Source: an uncultured Lachnospiraceae bacterium
GTDB lineage: Bacteria; Bacillota; Clostridia; Lachnospirales; Lachnospiraceae
Length of the DNA stretch: 28,997 nucleotides
Direction: 5' to 3'
NCBI GenBank assembly: GCA_910588755.1
Contig: CAJUQZ010000039.1
Coordinates: 1-28,997, forward strand
Positions within the stretch are counted from its first letter, which is position 1; each line of letters begins with the position of its first letter. The translations under genes and the position numbers were made by a program. This document shows positions 1 to 8,265 of the stretch, piece by piece. The notes under the pieces are model-generated. The model had not been told where the DNA came from, made no database searches, and saw nothing but the letters and a program-made list of their open reading frames with translations.

Positions 1-350
1 GCCAGTCCCTGTGCCCCCCTGTAGGAGCCGTCACCACCAATCACAACAAGCCCGTCAATCCCATGCTTATGACAGATCTCCGCCGCCATCTGCTGTATGT
101 TATCCTCCTTAAATTCAAGACATCTCGCCGTGCCGAGGATCGTACCGCCCTTCTGGATAATATCCGCCACGCTAAACGCCTCCATGTCAATGATCTCCTC
201 ATTGATAAGCCCCATATAGCCGCGCTTGATCCCCTTCACCTTCACATTGTTTGTCAGGGCCTTTCTCACCACTGCACGTATCGCAGCGTTCATACCCGGT
301 GCGTCACCCCCGCTTGTCAATACACCTATTGTCTTGATCTCACTAGACAT
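1..350 (-). CDS. pfkA: 6-phosphofructokinase, N-terminal 116 residues (3' end outside window)
   Basis: This is ATP-dependent 6-phosphofructokinase, which phosphorylates fructose 6-phosphate in glycolysis in the cytosol. The visible N-terminus carries the family's glycine-rich ATP site (TSGGDAPGMNAAIR at residues 12-25), the GGTILGTARC segment near residue 70 and the IGGDGS nucleotide/Mg motif at 104-109. The ATG at 348-350 is preceded by a full AGGAGGT site at about 359-365. The gene runs off the left edge, so only about a third is present. It lies just downstream of dnaE in the same direction, a common clostridial arrangement, but has its own promoter. Identity is recognised from family motifs. 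Confidence 0.96.
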   Translation of the reverse strand, partial: MSSEIKTIGVLTSGGDAPGMNAAIRAVVRKALTNNVKVKGIKRGYMGLINEEIIDMEAFSVADIIQKGGTILGTARCLEFKEDNIQQMAAEICHKHGIDGLVVIGGDGSYRGAQGL

Positions 351-438
351 CCTTTCATACCTCCTATACAATACACCGCCTGCGCCTGCAAAACGCTGGC
401 CTGATTCCTTTATATCAATGTTCTTTTTCGCTAAAATG

Positions 439-467
439 ATTGTACCCTTTTTTTTGCAAGAATACAA
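439..467 (-). promoter_or_regulatory. Promoter for pfkA
   Basis: Read on the minus strand, TTGTAT (462-467) is followed by a 17-base spacer and TACAAT (439-444), a good sigma-A-type match. It lies about 90 bases upstream of the pfkA start and downstream of dnaE. pfkA can therefore be transcribed independently of dnaE. An A/T-only hairpin at about 468-492 may serve as a weak dnaE terminator. Confidence 0.6.
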
Positions 468-507
468 TATTTTTTGATAAAAAAATATCAATAGTTGACG
501 GCGGACA

Positions 508-3500
508 TCAGCTGACCACCTTGACATTCTCCTCGCCGAACAATCCGCGGAGCCTGTCGAGGACGGTGCTGTCCGCCCGGATATTTTTGTTGGGCGGCAG
601 CGTCTTTTTCTGACGTGTTTCTTCTATATATATAACGACATTATCAATGCCCTCCGAGTCATAGATTGCCTCAAAGAGCGCCGCCTCCTTGCTGATATAG
701 GTATTCATGTCCGGGAATTTGAGCCATACTTTTCTTGGAATCTCGTCAAACGAGGTGATGTGCTCGCAGATCAGCTTGCCATCGCGCTCGTCCTCGACCT
801 GCACCCGGCCCTCGATAAACACCTTATTCTCCTCTAAAAGCTTTGACGAATACTTTTCATAGGCATTGGGAAACACGATGACCTCGATGCTTCCCACCAG
901 GTCCTCCACGGTGAGAAACGCCATGATTTTGTCCTGCTTGGTGTACTTGATCTTCTTGTCCATAATCATGCCGCCAATTGTCGCTTTCGTGTTGTCCTGC
1001 ACGTGCGTAAGACCTGTCTCCTCATCGAGGTAGAAGTCAGAGGTCTTTGCGGTGATGCGCTTCTCCCACACCGCCTGGTACTCCTGCATCGGGTGGCCAC
1101 TGATGTAAAAGCCCAGCACCTCTTTCTCAAAACTAAGCAACAGCTCCTTCTCGTACTCCCCGACATCGGGCAACTTGATCTCGAGCTCCTTTTTGTCCTC
1201 CTCCGACACAATGTCAAACAACGACATCTGCCCGGCCGTCACGCCGCGCTTGCTGTGCACGACGCTGTCGAGAACCATTGCATAGACACTCATATGCTGC
1301 TTTCTGGTCGCGCCAAAGCTGTCAAACGCACCTGCCTTGATAAAATTCTCAATGGCGCGTTTGTTCATCTCAACATGCTGCGTCCGCTCGATAAAATCCT
1401 TGAGGTTCTGATACTCCCCGTGCGCCTGCCGCTCCGCGACGATGCCCTCGATGACGGTCCGACCCACGCTCTTGATCGCGTTTAGCGCATAGCGAATCGC
1501 GCCGTTTGACACCGAAAATCCACACGCGCCCTCATTGATATCAGGCGGCAGAATCTGAATCCCCATACCCTTGCAGACCATGATGTACTCTGATACCTTG
1601 GAGGCATTGTCGATGACTGAGGTGAGAAGCGCCGCCATAAATTCCACTGGATAGTAATATTTCAAATACGCGGTCTGATACGCCACCACTGCATAACACG
1701 CCGCATGGGACTTGTTGAACGCATACTTGGCAAAATCCATCATTGTCCCATAAATCTGGTCTGCCACTGCCTCCGAAATACCGCACGCCACGCAGCCCGG
1801 AACCCCTTCCTCGGGATTGCCATTCACAAAATTTTTGCGCTCCTGCTCCATGACGTAAGCCTTCTTCTTGCTCATCGCACGGCGCACCAGATCGCTGCGG
1901 CCAAGCGTATAGCCGCCCAGGTCACGCACGATCTGCATAACCTGCTCCTGGTAGACGATGCAGCCATAGGTGGGCGCCAGGATCGGCTCTAACTGCGGGC
2001 AAGCGTATCTGACCGCAGCATGGTTATTTTTTCCCCTGATATATGCCGGAATAAAATCCATCGGACCTGGCCGATAGAGTGAAATCCCAGCTATGACATC
2101 CTCGAGGTTCTGCGGTTTGAGCTCCTTCATAAAGTTCTTCATACCCTGACTTTCAAGCTGGAACACACCGTCCGTTTTTCCAGTTCCAAGGGAGGCGAGC
2201 ACCTTCTTGTCGTCATAGTCAATGTGGTCCACGTCAATATGCACGCCTGTCGTCTTTTCCACATTGTCCACTGCGTCCTTGATGACAGTCAGCGTGCGGA
2301 GTCCTAAAAAGTCCATCTTCAGCAGGCCAAGCTCCTCGATCGTGGTCATGGTAAACTGCGTCGTGATAGCGCCGTCACTTCCACGCGACAGCGGAACAAA
2401 CTCGTCCGCCGGCTTCTGACAGATCACGACACCCGCCGCGTGCATGGAGGTGTGACGCGGAAGCCCCTCCAGCCGCAGACACATATCGATCAGATAGTGC
2501 ACCTGCTCATCCTCTTTATAGAGCGTGCGCAGCTCCGGGTTCATCTCCAGCGCACGCGTGATGTTTACCGGCGCATTACCCTCACTTGGTATCATCTTGG
2601 CAATCCCATCCACATAATTGTACGGAAGGTCCAGCGCACGCCCCACGTCGCGGATCACGCCCTTTGCCGCCATCGTACCAAAGGTCACGATCTGCACAAC
2701 CTTGTCATGTCCGTATTTTTGACTTACATAGTCAATAACCTCTTGCCGCCGCTCATAGCAGAAATCAATATCAATATCCGGCATCGACACGCGCTCCGGG
2801 TTCAGAAAGCGCTCAAACAGCAGGCTGTAGCGGATCGGGTCAATATTGGTGATATGCAGACAGTAGGAGACAATGCTCCCCGCCGCCGAGCCGCGCCCCG
2901 GGCCGACTGGTATATCGTGTTCCCGCGCCCAATTGATAAAATCCCACACAATCAGAAAGTAATCCACATACCCCATCTTCTGAATGACGCCAAGCTCGTA
3001 ATCGAGCTTCTCCCGGATTGTGCCGCCATCGTTTGGATAGCGCTCTAAAAGCCCCTCCGTACAGAGATGGTTGAGATAGCTCCATGAGTCATACCCCTGC
3101 GGAACATCAAACCTTGGCAGCTTCGTCACGCCAAACTCAATCTCCACATTGCACCGGTCCGCAATCAGGGCCGTGTTGTCGAGCGCCTGCTGCGCATAGG
3201 GGAAAAGCGACCGCATCTCCATCTCGCTCTTGACATAATACTGCCCCCCGTCATAGCGCATTCTGTCCTGGTCGGAAACCTTTTTTGCCGTCTGGATACA
3301 CAGTAAAATATCGTGCGACTGGGCGTCTTCCGCGTAGGTGTAATGGATATCGTTTGTCGCCACAAGCGGTATATCTAACTCCTTGCTCATGCGCAGGAGC
3401 GCTGTGTTCACTGTCCGCTGTTCAGGGATTCCATGATCCTGCAGCTCAAAAAAATAATTGCCCTTTCCAAAGCAGTTCTCGTATTTTTGTGCAGTCTTTT

Positions 3501-3966
3501 TTGCCTCCTGGTACAGCCCCTTTGCAAGCAGCCTTGGCACCTCGCCCGCAAGGCATGCGGAGAGCGCGATAATGCCCTCATGGTATTGTTCCAGAACCTC
3601 CATATCCACGCGCGGCCTGTAGTAATACCCCTCGGTAAAGCCCCGGCTGACAATCTTCATCAGGTTTGAATAACCAGTGTTATTTTCTGCCAGCAACACG
3701 AGATGGTGATACCGCTCCTCCCCGCCGCCAATCTCCTTGTCAAAGCGCGAGTTTGGCGCGACATAGACCTCACAGCCAAGAATCGGCTTGATGCCGTTTG
3801 CCTTTGCTTCCTTATAAAAATCAATCACGCCGTACATCACGCCGTGGTCCGTGATCGCCGCGCTGTCCATGCCAAGCTCTTTGACGCGCTTTACGTACTC
3901 CTTAATCTTGTTGGAGCCGTCGAGCAGACTGTACTCCGTATGTACGTGCAAATGTGTAAATGCCAT
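508..3966 (-). CDS. dnaE: DNA polymerase III alpha subunit, DnaE type
   Basis: This is a replicative C-family DNA polymerase subunit of 1152 residues, the usual DnaE length. The N-terminal PHP domain has HLHVHTEYSLLDG at residues 6-18 and ITDHG at 38-42. The palm carries PGRGSAAGS at 356-364 and the catalytic PDIDIDF motif at 396-402 (Asp399 and Asp401). Later come the YQEQVM and RRAMSKKK fingers motifs. A C-terminal OB-fold is suggested by the segment around ATIGGMIMDKKIKYTKQDK. Low-GC Gram-positives usually also have PolC, with DnaE extending primers; PolC is not in this window. The ATG at 3964-3966 has a GGAGGGG site 8-9 bases upstream. pfkA follows downstream. Confidence 0.98.
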   Translation of the reverse strand: MAFTHLHVHTEYSLLDGSNKIKEYVKRVKELGMDSAAITDHGVMYGVIDFYKEAKANGIKPILGCEVYVAPNSRFDKEIGGGEERYHHLVLLAENNTGYSNLMKIVSRGFTEGYYYRPRVDMEVLEQYHEGIIALSACLAGEVPRLLAKGLYQEAKKTAQKYENCFGKGNYFFELQDHGIPEQRTVNTALLRMSKELDIPLVATNDIHYTYAEDAQSHDILLCIQTAKKVSDQDRMRYDGGQYYVKSEMEMRSLFPYAQQALDNTALIADRCNVEIEFGVTKLPRFDVPQGYDSWSYLNHLCTEGLLERYPNDGGTIREKLDYELGVIQKMGYVDYFLIVWDFINWAREHDIPVGPGRGSAAGSIVSYCLHITNIDPIRYSLLFERFLNPERVSMPDIDIDFCYERRQEVIDYVSQKYGHDKVVQIVTFGTMAAKGVIRDVGRALDLPYNYVDGIAKMIPSEGNAPVNITRALEMNPELRTLYKEDEQVHYLIDMCLRLEGLPRHTSMHAAGVVICQKPADEFVPLSRGSDGAITTQFTMTTIEELGLLKMDFLGLRTLTVIKDAVDNVEKTTGVHIDVDHIDYDDKKVLASLGTGKTDGVFQLESQGMKNFMKELKPQNLEDVIAGISLYRPGPMDFIPAYIRGKNNHAAVRYACPQLEPILAPTYGCIVYQEQVMQIVRDLGGYTLGRSDLVRRAMSKKKAYVMEQERKNFVNGNPEEGVPGCVACGISEAVADQIYGTMMDFAKYAFNKSHAACYAVVAYQTAYLKYYYPVEFMAALLTSVIDNASKVSEYIMVCKGMGIQILPPDINEGACGFSVSNGAIRYALNAIKSVGRTVIEGIVAERQAHGEYQNLKDFIERTQHVEMNKRAIENFIKAGAFDSFGATRKQHMSVYAMVLDSVVHSKRGVTAGQMSLFDIVSEEDKKELEIKLPDVGEYEKELLLSFEKEVLGFYISGHPMQEYQAVWEKRITAKTSDFYLDEETGLTHVQDNTKATIGGMIMDKKIKYTKQDKIMAFLTVEDLVGSIEVIVFPNAYEKYSSKLLEENKVFIEGRVQVEDERDGKLICEHITSFDEIPRKVWLKFPDMNTYISKEAALFEAIYDSEGIDNVVIYIEETRQKKTLPPNKNIRADSTVLDRLRGLFGEENVKVVS

Positions 3967-4041
3967 ATATTCTACCCCTCCGCGTGCGCCTGCACGTCTT
4001 TAAATCAGCTGTCTGAAACTGTCTCTTTTGTATACTTTATC

Positions 4042-4950
4042 TTAGGCGCCTCCCCAGAACCTCCGGTTATGATAAAGCTCCTCCCGCCTTTTGCGCGCAT
4101 ATATGTTGTATATATAATCCACCAGATGGACAAAACCGCACACAAACATCCCGATACACAGCCTGCCCACCTCATAATCGTCCGTAATCTTCTGCCACAG
4201 CAAATAAAACAGCACCCCCATCACCGCCAGCTCCACAACGGGGACAACCAGCATCCTGCGAAACCACCTGTCTGTCAGATCCATGTCTTCCAGAATAAGA
4301 ATATAATATATAATCCACACAGGTATCAGGACAAACCAGTCCCTGGAAACAACCCACACGCCGGCACCCATCAGGCCATATGCAATAAACTCAAACAGGG
4401 TGTGTTTCCTGTAAAAAGCTACAAGGGACTTTGCGTCCTCGTCCTGCCTGACATTCAGATACGTAGTCAGCTCCTCCTCGAAGTGAAACTGCCGCATATC
4501 CTCGAGCGCCTGCGACACAAGGCTCTCTGCCAGCGCCTTTACCCCGGTAAGATCTGTCTGTCCCCCAATCCGGAATACTTCCAAAATTTTCAGGTCCTCC
4601 TCACTGTACTTTATTTTTCCAGTCCAGAAGCTCCGCTTGGGCAGCCCGGGGAAGAATTTCCGGTACGCACCCTCTCCTGAGGTAAGCTTTCCCTCCCTGC
4701 GGAGGATTGTCTCATTTTCAAGTCTCGCCTCCACACAGATTTGAAACCGCAGGCTTCCCTTTTTCCCGTCATAAAACGATGAAAACTCAACCGAGCGGAT
4801 AATGTTATTCTCCTTCTTGACAAACGCCCTGTGCTCCTTTTTATATCCTTCTTTTTTCAGGATCTCCATGTAGATTTCCTGCACAAGGCTGTCGTAGCCG
4901 GTCTGCACGAAACCTGCGCTACGCATCTGATTTCTCCCTGTATACACCAT
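4042..4950 (-). CDS. Membrane protein with soluble N-terminal domain, function unknown
   Basis: I do not recognise this 302-residue protein. The first 185 or so residues are soluble and charged. The stretch around EGYKKEHRAFVKKENNIIRS followed by short beta-type segments (SVEFSSF, LRFQICVEARL) is loosely like DUF4304-type domains, but that is only a resemblance. The C-terminal part has about four hydrophobic helices (near HTLFEFIAYGLMGAGVW, FVLIPVWIIYYILIL, LVVPVVELAVMGVLFYLLW and LCIGMFVCGFVHLVDYI), so it should sit in the cytoplasmic membrane with a basic tail. The ATG at 4948-4950 has AGGAGA upstream. A second in-frame ATG eight codons later also has a good site (AGGGAGA), so the N-terminus is slightly uncertain. 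It is followed by dnaE after about 75 bases. Confidence 0.8.
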   Translation of the reverse strand: MVYTGRNQMRSAGFVQTGYDSLVQEIYMEILKKEGYKKEHRAFVKKENNIIRSVEFSSFYDGKKGSLRFQICVEARLENETILRREGKLTSGEGAYRKFFPGLPKRSFWTGKIKYSEEDLKILEVFRIGGQTDLTGVKALAESLVSQALEDMRQFHFEEELTTYLNVRQDEDAKSLVAFYRKHTLFEFIAYGLMGAGVWVVSRDWFVLIPVWIIYYILILEDMDLTDRWFRRMLVVPVVELAVMGVLFYLLWQKITDDYEVGRLCIGMFVCGFVHLVDYIYNIYARKRREELYHNRRFWGGA

Positions 4951-5017
4951 AAAATTTCTCCTGCACTAAATCAAATATTGCTTTATCGCTTTTCAAAATT
5001 CCGCTGCCCTCCAATTT

Positions 5018-5431
5018 TTACAGTACCATCACCAACGTCCCGGCCCCGATCAGAACGCAGCCAAAAAGCGACTTCGCGCTAAACTGTTCATGCAAAACCA
5101 CAAACCCGAGCACCAGCGTGATGACAACGCTGAGCTTGTCGATTGGAACCACCTTGGAAACCTCCCCGATCTGCAGCGCATGGTAATAGCACAACCATGA
5201 CGCACCAGTCGCCAGGCCAGACAGTATGAGAAAGATCCAGCTTTTTCTGCCGATCTGGAAAATCCCGCCCTGTGTGTTCGTCAAAAAGACCATTCCCCAC
5301 GCCAGCACAACCACTACAACGGTCCTGATGGCCGTCGCAAGATTGGAGTTTACACCCTCAATGCCAATTTTTGCCAGTATGGAGGTCAGCGCCGCAAATA
5401 CTGCGGACAATAACGCAAAAATGAACCACAT
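5018..5431 (-). CDS. Half-size EamA/DMT-family transporter
   Basis: This 137-residue, very hydrophobic protein has about five membrane helices and a single EamA-type repeat. The start MWFIFALLSAVFAALTSILAKIG and the later PIDKLSVVITLVLGFVVLHE are hallmarks of drug/metabolite transporters. Typical DMT exporters contain two such repeats in about 300 residues. Half-size members of about 140 residues work as dimers. The substrate cannot be read from sequence. The ATG is preceded by AGGGGGA. The gene is flanked by the small immunity-like genes upstream and the unknown membrane protein downstream, with gaps of 65-75 bases. Confidence 0.88.
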   Translation of the reverse strand: MWFIFALLSAVFAALTSILAKIGIEGVNSNLATAIRTVVVVVLAWGMVFLTNTQGGIFQIGRKSWIFLILSGLATGASWLCYYHALQIGEVSKVVPIDKLSVVITLVLGFVVLHEQFSAKSLFGCVLIGAGTLVMVL

Positions 5432-5505
5432 AAATCATTCCCCCTTTTTCTATCACGATTCAATCACAATTTCTGACCGCCGCAAACCATGTGAGCCTGC
5501 TGCCC

Positions 5506-5844
5506 CTAGATACATCTCCCTAAAAATCTCCTGACAGCTTGTTGCAGCGCCACGATATACTCCCAGTAATCCTCCGGTAGATTCTCTATATGGCTAAGAT
5601 CCATCGGGTCAAAGTGATATGTGATATGCTTTAGTATTTCGAATTCTATGTCATTCAATTCCATCAATACCTCTTTTGTTCCCACTTCTAGAACATCAAT
5701 GCTGTCCAACAGCCTTCTTAGTGCGTCTATGTCAAACTGGTCCCGCTCGTGCAGGAAAAACAAAAAACTGTTGTTCGTCGCCATGCTGTTGTCATGTATT
5801 ACGCCTGCTGCCAAAAAGCTATCTAGCTGCTGCACACCGCCCAC
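5506..5844 (-). CDS. Small acidic cytosolic protein, unknown (immunity-like)
   Basis: I do not recognise this protein of about 112 residues. It has no signal peptide or membrane segment. Its C-terminal half is rich in acidic helices (FDIDALRRLLDSIDVLEVG, then a helix around DIEFEILKHITYHF and one around PEDYWEYIVALQQAVRRFL). The frame opens earlier, at a GTG overlapping the upstream stop (5872-5874). However, a clear AGGAGG sits inside that extension, six or seven bases before a GTG at 5842-5844, so I chose the latter. It follows the 5871-6320 gene by 26 bases and is probably cotranscribed with it. Small acidic orphan genes in such strips are often immunity proteins against contact-dependent toxins; that is inference from context. 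Confidence 0.65.
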   Translation of the reverse strand: MGGVQQLDSFLAAGVIHDNSMATNNSFLFFLHERDQFDIDALRRLLDSIDVLEVGTKEVLMELNDIEFEILKHITYHFDPMDLSHIENLPEDYWEYIVALQQAVRRFLGRCI

Positions 5845-5870
5845 TGCCAAACCTCCTTCTGCGCCGCCTG

Positions 5871-6320
5871 TCACTTCGCAGCCATCCTGCGCTCTGTGTC
5901 TTTACAATACGCCTTGATTTCAATACTATTCATGTAATTGTCAAAGACACGCTCCCCATGTTCCTCAAAATACGGCCCAAACGGACAGTACAACCGCACC
6001 AGCCTGGTCTGGTTATAAAATACAAACTGAACCGGACATTCCATTATCCCGCTGATACCCGATACCGTCAGAACGCCGCATTCCCCACACACCGACGGGC
6101 AGTCCCGCAGCACGTTTTCGCATGCCCGCACCTCGTCGATTCGCTCAACATCCCTTGCCCCGGCAACCTCCGCGGTCGCAACCCGCTGCAGTTTGTCCCC
6201 AAAATCAGTGTCAATAATAACCTGCGCCGCATCCAGCATAAAGTCGTAGCCATATGCCCATGTCGCGCTGTACTCCGCCACAGTCCAGCCATTACTCTCC
6301 CTTAATCCATTAAAAAGCAT
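5871..6320 (-). CDS. Unknown cysteine-containing cytosolic protein
   Basis: This protein of about 149 residues has no family I recognise. It starts MLFNGLRESNGW and contains several cysteines in the middle (ENVLRDCPSVCGECGVL), a beta-rich stretch (MECPVQFVFYNQTRLVRLY) and a basic tail. The open frame continues upstream to residue -38, but a strong promoter (6406-6434) lies inside that extension. AGAGGAG is placed 8 bases before the ATG at 6318-6320. The short start is therefore much better supported. The next gene begins 26 bases after its stop. The Cys-x3-Cys-x2-Cys cluster could bind a metal or be incidental. Confidence 0.7.
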   Translation of the reverse strand: MLFNGLRESNGWTVAEYSATWAYGYDFMLDAAQVIIDTDFGDKLQRVATAEVAGARDVERIDEVRACENVLRDCPSVCGECGVLTVSGISGIMECPVQFVFYNQTRLVRLYCPFGPYFEEHGERVFDNYMNSIEIKAYCKDTERRMAAK

Positions 6321-6405
6321 CTCATTTTCTCCTCTTAACTGCACCAGCTCAGCCATGTTATGCCTGTCTGGCATACGGACTGCTCCCACAGCCAAAACTA
6401 TCTCT

Positions 6406-6434
6406 ATTATACCCAACAGCTTATTTCGTGACAA
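6406..6434 (-). promoter_or_regulatory. Strong promoter for the 6320-5506 gene pair
   Basis: On the minus strand TTGTCA (6429-6434), a 17-base spacer and a perfect TATAAT (6406-6411) form a near-consensus promoter about 85 bases before the ATG. It overlaps the longer open frame and so argues for the shorter start. It shares the TTGTCAC start and an ATAAGC spacer motif with the promoter at 7013-7041. Confidence 0.75.
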
Positions 6435-6459
6435 GTTTTTTATCAGTCCTATGACTGTC

Positions 6460-6939
6460 CTATGATTGTCCTATACATTCAAACCATGACACACCATGAA
6501 ATGCGTCCCACATCACACGCGATTTCTCATATTCAACCTCCAGCGAAATATCCGAATAGTTAGAGTCCCTGTCAAAAATCAGATACATTTTTGCATGATA
6601 GACGCCCTCCTTCGTCCGCCTGTCTGTCTCCTCGTAGTCTAAAAATTCCAGCCCGGAATAATCCAGCTCTCCGACATCGCTCACATTCTGCACCCTGCTG
6701 CCCTCTCTCCTTGCAATCGAACACGACACGATCCTTGGACGGACCAGCTCGATTCTCCCCCCGCCAGACTGGTGCGCCTGCGGAAATGGATTCAGCGGGT
6801 GGCTGCTCAAAACCTCCAGCCATTCCATCACAAAAACCAGACAGTCCTCTGCATAATACAAATGACTACAGTCACAGTCGTGCAGAGACAGATACCGCAA
6901 GGTATCCTCACTGGTATATCTGTAATCCTGCGCCACCAT
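6460..6939 (-). CDS. Unknown cytosolic protein (immunity-like)
   Basis: This protein of about 159 residues starts MVAQDYRYTSEDTLRYLSLH. No family is recognised with certainty. It has early cysteines and acidic residues (HDCDCSHLYYAEDCLVFVME), a proline-rich turn, a middle section with LVRPRIVSCSIARREG, and a C-terminal stretch (DISLEVEYEKSRVMWDAF). There is no signal or membrane segment. An ATG ten codons upstream lacks a ribosome site. The chosen ATG at 6937-6939 follows AAGGGGGTGG closely. A consensus promoter lies at 7013-7041. The all-beta look, the acidity and the neighbourhood fit an immunity-type or regulatory protein, which is inference. Confidence 0.65.
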   Translation of the reverse strand: MVAQDYRYTSEDTLRYLSLHDCDCSHLYYAEDCLVFVMEWLEVLSSHPLNPFPQAHQSGGGRIELVRPRIVSCSIARREGSRVQNVSDVGELDYSGLEFLDYEETDRRTKEGVYHAKMYLIFDRDSNYSDISLEVEYEKSRVMWDAFHGVSWFECIGQS

Positions 6940-7012
6940 TCCACCCCCTTTCCATATCAAAGCAATCAAAGCAGTCCATCACCTCAAGCTCCCACTGCTG
7001 CCTTATACCTTT

Positions 7013-7041
7013 ATTATAGTCACTCGCTTATCCTGTGACAA
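7013..7041 (-). promoter_or_regulatory. Strong promoter for the 6939-6460 gene
   Basis: TTGTCA (7036-7041), a 17-base spacer and TATAAT (7013-7018) are read on the minus strand. The hexamers and spacer length equal those at 6406-6434, and both share TTGTCAC...ATAAGC. Confidence 0.75.
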
Positions 7042-7087
7042 GATTTCTTTTATTGTGAACGCTCTCAAAATTTCTTTTGCACACCTA

Positions 7088-7116
7088 TTGATTCTATCGC
7101 ACAAATGTGATAATAT
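7088..7116 (+). promoter_or_regulatory. Promoter for the NADAR transcription unit
   Basis: TTGATT (7088-7093), a 17-base spacer and TAATAT (7111-7116) are read on the plus strand, about 70 bases before the mini-ORF and about 200 before the NADAR gene. The AT-rich stretch after it repeats ATTATCAAAA, which may be an operator. It is divergent from the promoter at 7013-7041. Confidence 0.5.
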
Positions 7117-7186
7117 TATTCTGATATTATCAAAATTATCAAAACTTATACGTATTTGTTTGCAATATATGTGAGGAGGTTATTGT

Positions 7187-7299
7187 ATGAAAGATCCAAA
7201 TCAAATCGGAAATAACGGAAAACCTAATGCTTCAATCCTGCTGTGAATGAATACAGCCCTGAAGAATTAAAAGAATTAATTAAAATACAAAAAGTTTAG
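7187..7299 (+). pseudogene. Frameshifted 37-residue mini-gene upstream of NADAR
   Basis: A strong GAGGAGGT site (7173-7180) precedes an ATG at 7187. As written the frame gives MKDPNQIGNNGKPNA and then stops at 7244-7246 after 19 residues. If one T is restored in GCTTC near 7231 (or the ribosome slips by -1), the frame continues FNPAVNEYSPEELKELIKI and ends at TAG 7297-7299. That would be a coherent 37-residue peptide, stopping 14 bases before the NADAR ATG. Codon use and the perfect operon spacing suggest the longer form was the real gene. No classical slippery heptamer is present, so a single-base deletion is likelier than programmed frameshifting. Function is unknown. Confidence 0.6.
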
Positions 7300-7313
7300 A
7301 AAAGGAGACAACC

Positions 7314-8174
7314 ATGTTAAAAAACCAGACTATTTTACTGCCACCGTGGCTCGCATATCCTCAAATCGAGCGCTTCTCTATCGGCTGGAGAATGGGATAT
7401 GGTGAGGACTATCTCGCAAAATGGCACCATTGGTATCAAAAATTATCCGCAAAAAAAAGCGCCGAATACCAGCAGCTATTCCCCGAACCCCCAACCTGGA
7501 AGGGCTTTTGGCTCGACACTGACGAATGCACGTATTACCAGCATGGCGAATTTCGCATAGAATACTGGCAGAAGGACGGCCAGCCAAAATACTCCCTGGC
7601 AAAGCTCCAGAAGGATTACCGTGCTGGAAAGAATTTAAAATACTGCCTGTTCTGGAAAACACAGCCCCCATCACAAAAAAAGCTAAGCCGGGGCTGCCTT
7701 AGCCAATGGTATCAGTCCCATTTCTTTTCTGTCACAGACCACTACTGCTGCATGGAACAGTTCATGATGTCAAAGAAAGCAAAATTATTTGGCGATGAGG
7801 AAATTATGCAGCAGATTTTGTCCAGCAGTGATCCCAAAAAGATCAAAGCGCTTGGCCAGAAGGTCAGAAACTTTGACGAAACCGTCTGGTCCGAGGCCAA
7901 ATACGCAATCGTCCTAAATGGGAATTACAAAAAGTTTTCACAAGATCCCTCGCTCAAAAACTTCCTTCTGCAGACAGGGAATCAAATTTTAGCCGAGGCC
8001 AGCCCCTATGATGGCGTCTGGGGCATCAAAATGTCCGAATCCGACGAAAATGTACAAAACCCGCTCAACTGGCGCGGCCAGAATCTGCTTGGCTTCGCGC
8101 TGATGGAAGTCCGCGACGCACTGCGGGAGGTCTGCAAAAACGAGTCGCTTGCAAAACCTGTTGAACCCGGCTGA
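7314..8174 (+). CDS. NADAR-family protein (YbiA-like N-glycosidase fold)
   Basis: This 286-residue protein has a C-terminal NADAR domain (about 137-272). Its hallmarks are visible: FFSVTDHYCCMEQFMMSKKAKLF at 137-159 with the conserved Glu148, a central VWSEAKYAIVLNGNYKKF segment, and NWRGQNLLGFALMEVRDAL at 252-270. Known relatives such as YbiA hydrolyse N-glycosidic bonds of riboflavin-pathway intermediates, and others act on ADP-ribose adducts or NAD-type metabolites. The N-terminal 130 residues are rich in Trp and Tyr (GWRMGYGEDY, HHWYQKL) and are not part of the core domain. The ATG is preceded by AAAAGGAGA. It reads opposite to its neighbours and has its own promoter. NADAR genes recur in defence and NAD-signalling contexts, but no partner effector is visible here. 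Confidence 0.88.
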   Translation: MLKNQTILLPPWLAYPQIERFSIGWRMGYGEDYLAKWHHWYQKLSAKKSAEYQQLFPEPPTWKGFWLDTDECTYYQHGEFRIEYWQKDGQPKYSLAKLQKDYRAGKNLKYCLFWKTQPPSQKKLSRGCLSQWYQSHFFSVTDHYCCMEQFMMSKKAKLFGDEEIMQQILSSSDPKKIKALGQKVRNFDETVWSEAKYAIVLNGNYKKFSQDPSLKNFLLQTGNQILAEASPYDGVWGIKMSESDENVQNPLNWRGQNLLGFALMEVRDALREVCKNESLAKPVEPG

Positions 8175-8180
8175 ATCCCC

Positions 8181-8265
8181 GCGCTATTTCAAACCCTCGG
8201 CGGCTGCACGAATCGCATAATTCTGCGCGCTATTTCAAACCCTCGGCGGCTGTACGGATCGCATA
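8181..8265. repeat. Two-copy 39-base direct repeat of a gene 3' end
   Basis: 8181-8219 and 8227-8265 match at 37 of 39 bases, with a 46-base period. The right copy is the last codons and stop of the SF0329-family gene (reading YAIRTAAEGLK then stop). The left copy would encode YAIRAAAEGLK and stop, with no gene attached. It looks like the leftover tail of a second, deleted paralogue. Confidence 0.85.

Noticed and set aside
468..492. Terminator after dnaE
   Set aside because: The hairpin is made only of A and T and overlaps the pfkA promoter, so it is not convincing on its own.
508..3966. Several long antisense or shifted frames inside dnaE
   Set aside because: They are shadows of a conserved gene, lacking ribosome sites and protein-like composition.
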